This document shows positions 58,237-64,000 of a stretch of DNA of 64,000 nucleotides, one piece after another; positions within the stretch are counted from its first letter, which is position 1; every line of letters starts with the position of its first letter. Position numbers and translations under genes: made by a program. Under the pieces are notes generated by a model. The model was not told the origin of the DNA and did no database searches. It saw only the letters and a list, made by a program, of their open reading frames with translations. The stretch comes from Pseudanabaena yagii GIHE-NHR1 (GTDB lineage: Bacteria; Cyanobacteriota; Cyanobacteriia; Pseudanabaenales; Pseudanabaenaceae): assembly GCF_012863495.1 (NCBI RefSeq), contig NZ_JAAVJL010000002.1, positions 188,501 to 252,500 on the forward strand. Reading direction: 5' to 3'.

Positions 58237-59847
58237 ATGAGTGAGCCATCAATTTTACAAACTATCACCACTACCGCGCTCATCGGTACGCAAAGACAAT
58301 CATTTATACCGATCGCAACAGATGGAAATCTCGGCAAGCTTCTCGCAAATATTGATACTAGTAATCAAGAAGCTGCTTTGCTGAGCACTGTGGCGATCGC
58401 TACGCTGTATCAGCAAGCAGGACAGTTACCAATTACGAATTACGAATTACGAATTATTGAACCTTGTGAGTTGGAGGATTTACCTAGTTGTAGCGATCGC
58501 ACTAGTTACTATCTATCCTTGATGCTTAATGGTGAACATCAGCAATTACTGCCCGAACTGCTCGATCGCTTAGCTGCTCTTGGGCAAAGGGTTAATGAAA
58601 CTAGTTTGCCGAGCTTACTGGACTTAGGTAAAAGACAATCGGATCTGCGTGAGGCGATCGCTAAGGTATTGGGTAAGCGGGGGCAATGGTTAGCGGCACA
58701 AAATCCTGAATGGAACTACGTGGCGAGTGAGGATGAAGCGTTATGGGAGACGGGTAGCAAGGCGGCAAGGTTAATGTGGCTGACGAAATTACGTCGTCAA
58801 GAACCTGATCAAGCAAGGCAATTGCTAGAGTCAAAATGGAAGCAGGAAAGTGCTAGCGATCGCACTAACTTTTTGGAAGTTCTGGGAACTGGTTTAAGCA
58901 TGGCGGATGAGCCTTTTTTAGAATCATTGCTTGATGATCGCAGTAAGGAAGTGCGGCGAGTTACCGTTGATTTGTTGACTTGTTTGCCTGAGTCGAGATT
59001 TTGCCAAAGAGCGATCGCTAGAGTTCAGAATTTAGTCAAATTACAGCGTGAAGGGAATCAGCAATATTTTACGGTTGATTTGCCTGAAGCCCATACGCCT
59101 GAGATGCTGAGGGATGGGATTGAAGCAAAAAGTAATGATAGTCAAGTAGGCGATCGCGCTTCGTGGTTATTGAAGATGCTGACATCAACGCCGTTATTTT
59201 TCTGGAATCAGCCTTTCAGGAATGAACCTTTAGCGATGTCTGTTGAGGATTTAGTGAATACAGCTAATCATTCCCAAAGCGATCGCTTAGTCCTCCAAGG
59301 ATGGATTGCGGCGGTTCAGAAAACAGGGAATTTAATGTGGTTGCAAGCCTTGGTTGAGTTTAGCCAAGAGGAGGAGGTTAATCGCATTGCTGGTCAGCCT
59401 TTAGCTGATAGCCTCATTTTGGATTCTCAACAACAAGCTGCAGCAATCCATCTGCTCAAAAATCCCGATTTAGCTTTTAGTAATCTTTTTAAGTCGCTTC
59501 TCTTTAGGAATAAAACAATCTGGAATGAAGATGTAAGTGCAATTGTTCTTGAAGTAATTATCACCACTCTGGATCGATTTATCACAACTTCTCAATTAAT
59601 AAGTAATTATTGGGGCATCAGTGAATTTATTCGCGATGCTGCGAAATATATAGCGCCATCATTAATTCCTGCGGCTAAGGATCAGGCGCTTGTAGTTAGT
59701 CAAAGGTTACAGGAGTTTATTCTAGATTCTGAAAATAAAAGAGAGCATAGGGAATGGGAGTATCTGCAAACAACATTACATAAATCCATTAAACAATTTG
59801 TAGATTTATTGCAAATTAGACGGGAAATGTTGAATCCCTATTCCTAA
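58237..59847 (+). CDS. DUF5691 family protein
   Basis: 536 residues from ATG 58237 (aggat about 11 bases upstream). TTALIGTQRQ near the start, then LWETGSKAARLMWLTKLRRQEPDQAR and HEAT-like helices EPFLESLLDDRSKEVRRVTVDLL define the family. DUF5691 normally sits with SWIM, MoxR, DUF5682 and VWA genes; here it is 22 kb from the MoxR/DUF5682 operon. Near residue 70 a short direct repeat, encoding TNYELRI from acgaattacgaatt, seems to be an inserted repeat that was accommodated in frame. Confidence 0.88.
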   Translation: MSEPSILQTITTTALIGTQRQSFIPIATDGNLGKLLANIDTSNQEAALLSTVAIATLYQQAGQLPITNYELRIIEPCELEDLPSCSDRTSYYLSLMLNGEHQQLLPELLDRLAALGQRVNETSLPSLLDLGKRQSDLREAIAKVLGKRGQWLAAQNPEWNYVASEDEALWETGSKAARLMWLTKLRRQEPDQARQLLESKWKQESASDRTNFLEVLGTGLSMADEPFLESLLDDRSKEVRRVTVDLLTCLPESRFCQRAIARVQNLVKLQREGNQQYFTVDLPEAHTPEMLRDGIEAKSNDSQVGDRASWLLKMLTSTPLFFWNQPFRNEPLAMSVEDLVNTANHSQSDRLVLQGWIAAVQKTGNLMWLQALVEFSQEEEVNRIAGQPLADSLILDSQQQAAAIHLLKNPDLAFSNLFKSLLFRNKTIWNEDVSAIVLEVIITTLDRFITTSQLISNYWGISEFIRDAAKYIAPSLIPAAKDQALVVSQRLQEFILDSENKREHREWEYLQTTLHKSIKQFVDLLQIRREMLNPYS

Positions 59848-60010
59848 AATTCAACGTAGTGATTTAGAATCTCAGTCGATCCTAACCTTCTAAAATTCAA
59901 AATCAATATATCCTAACGATTCTCTAGCTCTCGTCTTTCCTGTCTATACAAAGAAGCAGTCCCCTCTATTCAGTAGATTAGGAATGTGGGCAACCAAATA
60001 TTTTATAAGA

Positions 60011-60060
60011 ATTACCCATAGGGTGGGTTACGTGATCGCGTAACCCACCCTATGGGTAAT
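60011..60060. terminator. 22-bp hairpin between convergent genes
   Basis: Perfect arms 60011-60032 and 60039-60060, 6-base spacer. It sits between DUF5691 and the convergent 2TM gene, so it is probably a bidirectional terminator. Confidence 0.65.
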
Positions 60061-60065
60061 CAAGC

Positions 60066-60308
60066 CTAGGCTTTTTGTGTTTGCCTTTCCTTAGTCAATA
60101 CCCAGATGCCATGTCCGAGGATCGATATTCCCCAAATTACTGCGACCCATACTGACCAGATCCATACTTTTTCGGTGATAGATTGGATAAACCACATGCA
60201 GGTACTGCAAGCAGAATAGATGGCAAGGTGCAGGTAAAAGTTAACTCTACGTTCAAGATTTTGGTATTCAGGATCGTTAGGATCTGGCGGCTTGGATAGC
60301 TTAGGCAT
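60066..60308 (-). CDS. 2TM-domain membrane protein
   Basis: 80 residues. A polar start with LERRVNFYLHLAIYS leads into two membrane helices (about 26-44 and 48-68), matching the 2TM domain that is often attached to signalling proteins but here stands alone. Function unknown. Confidence 0.75.
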   Translation of the reverse strand: MPKLSKPPDPNDPEYQNLERRVNFYLHLAIYSACSTCMWFIQSITEKVWIWSVWVAVIWGISILGHGIWVLTKERQTQKA

Positions 60309-60511
60309 AGAAAATTATGAATTGAGTCAGGTTCAACTAAAACTTATGCTAACGCAAAACCTGATACAGCGCTTTGCGCCGCCTATACTTATTTTAATTT
60401 CGCTCTATGAGATGATGCTAAATCCAAGGTGTAATGGTAAGTTCCAATGAATACCTCCATGACGCTTTGCGCCTTGGCAATATCTAAAAAAATAAATCAG
60501 GAAATTTCAGG

Positions 60512-61738
60512 ATGGATACTTGGGAAAGCTTACGCATGGCAGGGAAAACCCTTGCGGCTAATCGATTGCGTAGCACATTAACGATGCTAGGTATCATCAT
60601 TGGCAATGCCTCAGTAATTTTGATGGTGGGTGTTGGTCAAGGTGCTCAGAAATATGCTTCGCAGCAGTTTCAGGCACTAGGTACGGATGTGATCTTTGTA
60701 ATTACGGGGACTGATAATGCCCGTCGTAATGTGATCGCCCCGCCCAATCGTCTTGTCCTTGCCGATGCCGAAGCGATCGCTACTCAAGTACCAACTGTCC
60801 GCAGTGTCGCCCCCCAGATCAATGGTTCAGAACTCGCGATCGCAGGTAATAACACCAAACGTGCCACCCTGATTGGCACAACCGATAATTATGTAAAAGT
60901 AAGAACTGCGGAGGTTGGGTCAGGACGCTTTTTTAATGCGGAAGATATTAAGCGCAATTCAAGGGTGGTAACTCTAGGCTCCGCGATCGCCAGAGATTTA
61001 TTCCCACAGGGTAACGCCCTCGGACAGACAGTCAGAATACGTGGTACTAGCTATGAAGTAATCGGCATCATGTCCGAGAAAGGTGCATTTTTGGGGACTA
61101 ACCAAGATGACACAATTTTTCTGCCGATTACGACAATGACGAGTCGCCTCACAGGTAAAACCTCACCCTATGGCGTTGCCGTTGCTGTAATTAATGTATC
61201 TGCGACCAGTAATGATAATGTCAGCGCTGCCCAGTTCCAAATAGCGAATCTATTGCGATTGCGTCACCGTACTTCCGATGTCAATGCCGATGACACATTC
61301 ACCATTCGTACCCAACAGGATGCTTTAGAAATTGTGGGTAACATCACGGGCGCACTAACGATCATGCTTGCCGCGATCGCAGGAATTTCGCTCCTAGTCG
61401 GCGGCATCGGTATTATGAATATCATGCTCGTCTCAGTTACCGAACGCACCAGCGAAATCGGACTGCGTAAAGCGATCGGAGCTTCTCCTAGTGATATTCT
61501 TACTCAATTCACCATCGAAGCTGTGATTTTGTCGTTACTAGGTGGTGTGATCGGCACAGGGATCGGGATTGGGGGCATCCTTTTAATCGCCGCAGTTTCC
61601 CCACTCCAAGCAGGTGTATCCATCGGTGCAATTTGCCTAGCCATTGGTGTATCTGGGGGCATCGGTCTATTTTTCGGTATTTTCCCTGCCCGTCAAGCTG
61701 CCAGACTCGATCCAATTGTGGCACTGAGAAGTATTTAA
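60512..61738 (+). CDS. MacB-type ABC transporter permease (FtsX fold)
   Basis: 408 residues. One N-terminal helix (about 20-42) after MDTWESLRMAGKTLAANRLRS, a periplasmic MacB_PCD domain (about 50-260), and three C-terminal helices with RTSEIGLRKAIGAS. This is the mechanotransmission type of ABC exporter. The ATPase gene follows 102 bases later. There is no membrane-fusion gene nearby. The substrate is unknown. Confidence 0.92.
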   Translation: MDTWESLRMAGKTLAANRLRSTLTMLGIIIGNASVILMVGVGQGAQKYASQQFQALGTDVIFVITGTDNARRNVIAPPNRLVLADAEAIATQVPTVRSVAPQINGSELAIAGNNTKRATLIGTTDNYVKVRTAEVGSGRFFNAEDIKRNSRVVTLGSAIARDLFPQGNALGQTVRIRGTSYEVIGIMSEKGAFLGTNQDDTIFLPITTMTSRLTGKTSPYGVAVAVINVSATSNDNVSAAQFQIANLLRLRHRTSDVNADDTFTIRTQQDALEIVGNITGALTIMLAAIAGISLLVGGIGIMNIMLVSVTERTSEIGLRKAIGASPSDILTQFTIEAVILSLLGGVIGTGIGIGGILLIAAVSPLQAGVSIGAICLAIGVSGGIGLFFGIFPARQAARLDPIVALRSI

Positions 61739-61840
61739 GCAAGGAAAAAGGGGAAATTCCCAAATTCCCAATCACCAATTACTAAAAGCTAATTACGAAT
61801 TATCAAAAGCTAACTGCTAACCGCCAAAAGCCCAAAAAAC

Positions 61841-62596
61841 ATGCTAACCAACGACCTCATAACTCCTATTCCTGAAATATCTGAATCAAGACGCAAGATT
61901 GTGCGCCTTCATGAAGTTTGTAAATACTATGGTCAAGATGACACCTTAGTAAAAGCCTTAGATAATGTCAGCTTTGTAATTAAGCAAGGGGAATATTGTG
62001 CGATCATGGGGGCTTCAGGTTCGGGCAAATCCACCTGTATGAATATTATCGGCTGCCTCGATAGCACTACCTCTGGTCACTACTTCCTAGATGAAGAAGA
62101 TGTCTCAGGCATGGAAGAGAAGGATCTCGCTAAGGTTCGCAATCTCAAAATTGGCTTTGTGTTTCAGCAATATCATCTGCTACCACAACTCTCAGCTTTA
62201 GAGAATGTGATGTTACCAATGGCTTATGCCAATGTGCGCCCCAAGGAACAAAAGGAAAGAGCGACGGCGGCGCTAGAACGGGTAGCTATGGGACATCGCC
62301 TCAATAATCGCCCTAATCAGATGTCTGGTGGTCAACAGCAGAGAGTCGCGATCGCTAGAGCGATCGTCAATAATCCCGTAATGTTACTTGCCGATGAGCC
62401 GACTGGGGCGCTTGATTCCCATACTACTGCCGAAGTCATCGAACTATTTGGCGAACTTAATGACAGTGGCATTACTGTGGTGATGGTGACCCATGAAGCA
62501 GATGTTGCGAGAAATACTCAACGGATTATCTGGTTCCGTGATGGTCAAATCATGAATGATTACCTATCTCCTTCCGATCTCAATCATGTGATTTGA
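61841..62596 (+). CDS. MacB/LolD-type ABC transporter ATPase
   Basis: 251 residues. Walker A GASGSGKST, Q-loop FVFQQYHLLPQL, signature MSGGQQQRVAIARA, Walker B LLADEPTGALDS, H-loop VMVTHEAD. It couples to the permease upstream, in the usual two-gene unit. The 102 bases between contain short aattac/aattcc direct repeats of the type also seen in the DUF5691 gene. Confidence 0.93.
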   Translation: MLTNDLITPIPEISESRRKIVRLHEVCKYYGQDDTLVKALDNVSFVIKQGEYCAIMGASGSGKSTCMNIIGCLDSTTSGHYFLDEEDVSGMEEKDLAKVRNLKIGFVFQQYHLLPQLSALENVMLPMAYANVRPKEQKERATAALERVAMGHRLNNRPNQMSGGQQQRVAIARAIVNNPVMLLADEPTGALDSHTTAEVIELFGELNDSGITVVMVTHEADVARNTQRIIWFRDGQIMNDYLSPSDLNHVI

Positions 62597-62889
62597 TAAC
62601 CCAAGTTGCTGGTGAGAAGAAAAAATGAGAATTTCTGACTAGAAATTTACTCAGATTACGAGATACAAATATCGTGGTAGAAGATGATGATGAAACCGAG
62701 CCAAGAGGGGATGGACAATAAAATTTCAAATTAAAGTTTTTACGATATCAGGATGATTTGCTTACGAGGCAAGTCATCCTATTTTATTTTTGAGTGAAAA
62801 TATTTCTAGAGTAATGAATTCATAACAAAAAGACACAAAAACTCCTTTCAAAAAGTAAACTAAACTCTCAAGTACCTTAGATTTTTTGT

Positions 62890-64000
62890 ATGAGCCAGCC
62901 AACAGCCCCCCAACCTTGGAGTCAGCGTTTCGAGACCGCGCTGCATCCTGCGATCGCCAGATTTAATGCCAGCATTAGTTTTGACATCAATTTAATTGAA
63001 TATGACATTACAGGATCACAGGCGCACTCGCGGATGTTGGCGAAAGTGGGGATCATTAGTGCCGAAGAAGGGGAACTACTTGTCAATGGTTTAGAGCAAG
63101 TCCGCCAAGAATATCGCTCTGGGAATTTTAATCCGGGGGTTGACGCTGAGGATGTCCATTTTGCGGTGGAGCGTCGCCTGACTGAGTTGATCGGTGATGT
63201 CGGCAAAAAAGTGCATACAGCGCGATCGCGTAATGACCAAGTTGCTACGGATGTGCGTTTATATTTGCGCGATCAGATTCGCAAGATCCAAGACGATCTG
63301 CGGACATGGCAGAAAACCCTCGTTAATAAAGCTGAACAATATATTGAGACTTTTATTCCTGGCTATACCCATCTGCAACGTGCCCAGCCGATTAGCCTCG
63401 CCCATCATCTTCTTGCCTATTTCGAGATGGCGCAGCGTGACTGGACAAGGCTAGATGAAATATACAACCGCGTCAATGTTTCGCCTCTCGGTTCAGGTGC
63501 TTTAGCAGGAACGCCCCACCCCATCGATCGCCATTACACTGCGGAGCTATTAAACTTTGGTTCTGTGGGACGCAATAGCCTTGATGGTGTGTCCGATCGC
63601 GATTTTGCTGTGGAGTTTCTCTGTGCAGCAAGTTTGATCATGGTGCATCTTAGTCGCTTGTCTGAAGAAGTGATTCTTTGGTCATCGCAGGAATTTAGCT
63701 TTGTAAAACTCAGCGATCGCGTCAGCACTGGCTCTAGCATCATGCCCCAAAAGAAAAATCCTGACGTTCCCGAATTGGTACGTGGTAAAACAGGACGGGT
63801 ATTTGGACATTTGCAAGGTTTACTGACAATTATCAAGGGACTGCCTCTGGCTTATAACAAAGATATGCAAGAGGATAAGGAAGGAATCTTTGATGCTGTG
63901 GTCACAGTTCGTGCTTGTTTAGAAGCAATGACGATTCTAGTTGAGGAAGGGATCGAATTTCAGCCTCAGCGACTTGCTGAGGCAGTTGCTGAGGACTTCT
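62890..64000 (+). CDS. argH: Argininosuccinate lyase (partial, 3' end outside)
   Basis: ATG 62890 opens a frame that is still open at the window end (370 codons of about 460). Features: [41 protein letters not shown]-type segment ([12 protein letters not shown]), and the fumarase/aspartase-superfamily signature [12 protein letters not shown] with the catalytic Ser. It releases arginine and fumarate in the last step of arginine synthesis. Confidence 0.96.
   Translation, partial: MSQPTAPQPWSQRFETALHPAIARFNASISFDINLIEYDITGSQAHSRMLAKVGIISAEEGELLVNGLEQVRQEYRSGNFNPGVDAEDVHFAVERRLTELIGDVGKKVHTARSRNDQVATDVRLYLRDQIRKIQDDLRTWQKTLVNKAEQYIETFIPGYTHLQRAQPISLAHHLLAYFEMAQRDWTRLDEIYNRVNVSPLGSGALAGTPHPIDRHYTAELLNFGSVGRNSLDGVSDRDFAVEFLCAASLIMVHLSRLSEEVILWSSQEFSFVKLSDRVSTGSSIMPQKKNPDVPELVRGKTGRVFGHLQGLLTIIKGLPLAYNKDMQEDKEGIFDAVVTVRACLEAMTILVEEGIEFQPQRLAEAVAEDF

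Overview
The window looks like a filamentous or unicellular cyanobacterium of the Pseudanabaena type. This is inferred from dense HIP1 octamers (GCGATCGC and its extended forms) throughout. It also rests on cyanobacterial gene content: long-form LrtA/HPF, an AccB directly behind efp, DUF2839, DUF3181, a GUN4 fusion, and a mannose-1-phosphate guanylyltransferase with a phosphomannomutase-like tail. No species can be fixed from the sequence alone.

Layout. 1-13.7 kb is mainly core metabolism: CobW tail, trxA, efp-accB, one insertion sequence (2.5-4.0 kb), a cNMP-binding protein, pgi, hpf/lrtA, queF, an ExbD-TonB-like pair, a GT39-type glycosyltransferase, and a creatininase-family gene overlapping ruvB. 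13.8-18.7 kb carries an S9 peptidase, a Uma2 protein and a two-gene unit of a Trypco1-like protein plus a caspase-GUN4 fusion, which is a likely conflict or cell-fate module. 18.9-20.2 kb is a REP island: a RAYT transposase flanked by six inverted-repeat elements. 20.2-36.4 kb is again mostly housekeeping (two M16 proteases, Nudix, folE, SDR, peroxiredoxin, ispD, DUF2839). It ends with a MoxR-like ATPase/DUF5682 operon whose usual partner DUF5691 lies alone at 58.2 kb.

36.5-47.1 kb is an accessory island. A gene for a NERD-nuclease/SF1-helicase protein has been broken by two insertions, and one of those insertion sequences is itself broken by a third. All three target duplications are visible. 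Removing the inserts in silico restores one 520-codon frame exactly. Tail to tail with it (10 nt gap) lies a reverse transcriptase with a long helical C-terminal extension, unlike group II intron enzymes. Then come VapBC-like, HigBA-like and orphan antitoxin genes, separated by four same-direction copies of a ~75-bp repeat about 0.75 kb apart, ending in a truncated second higA.

47.2-64 kb returns to core genes: DUF3181-histidine kinase, rhomboid, a DppB-type permease, gloB, tRNA-Gln(UUG), the guanylyltransferase, pyrF, def, DUF5691, a MacB-type permease and ATPase, and the start of argH, which runs off the end.

A recurrent feature is long perfect intergenic hairpins. Fifteen of them have a spacer of exactly 5 nt of the form Y-NNN-G, although their stem sequences differ. 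A second dispersed repeat (core CTTCGACTTCGCTCAGC) occurs in three intergenic regions.
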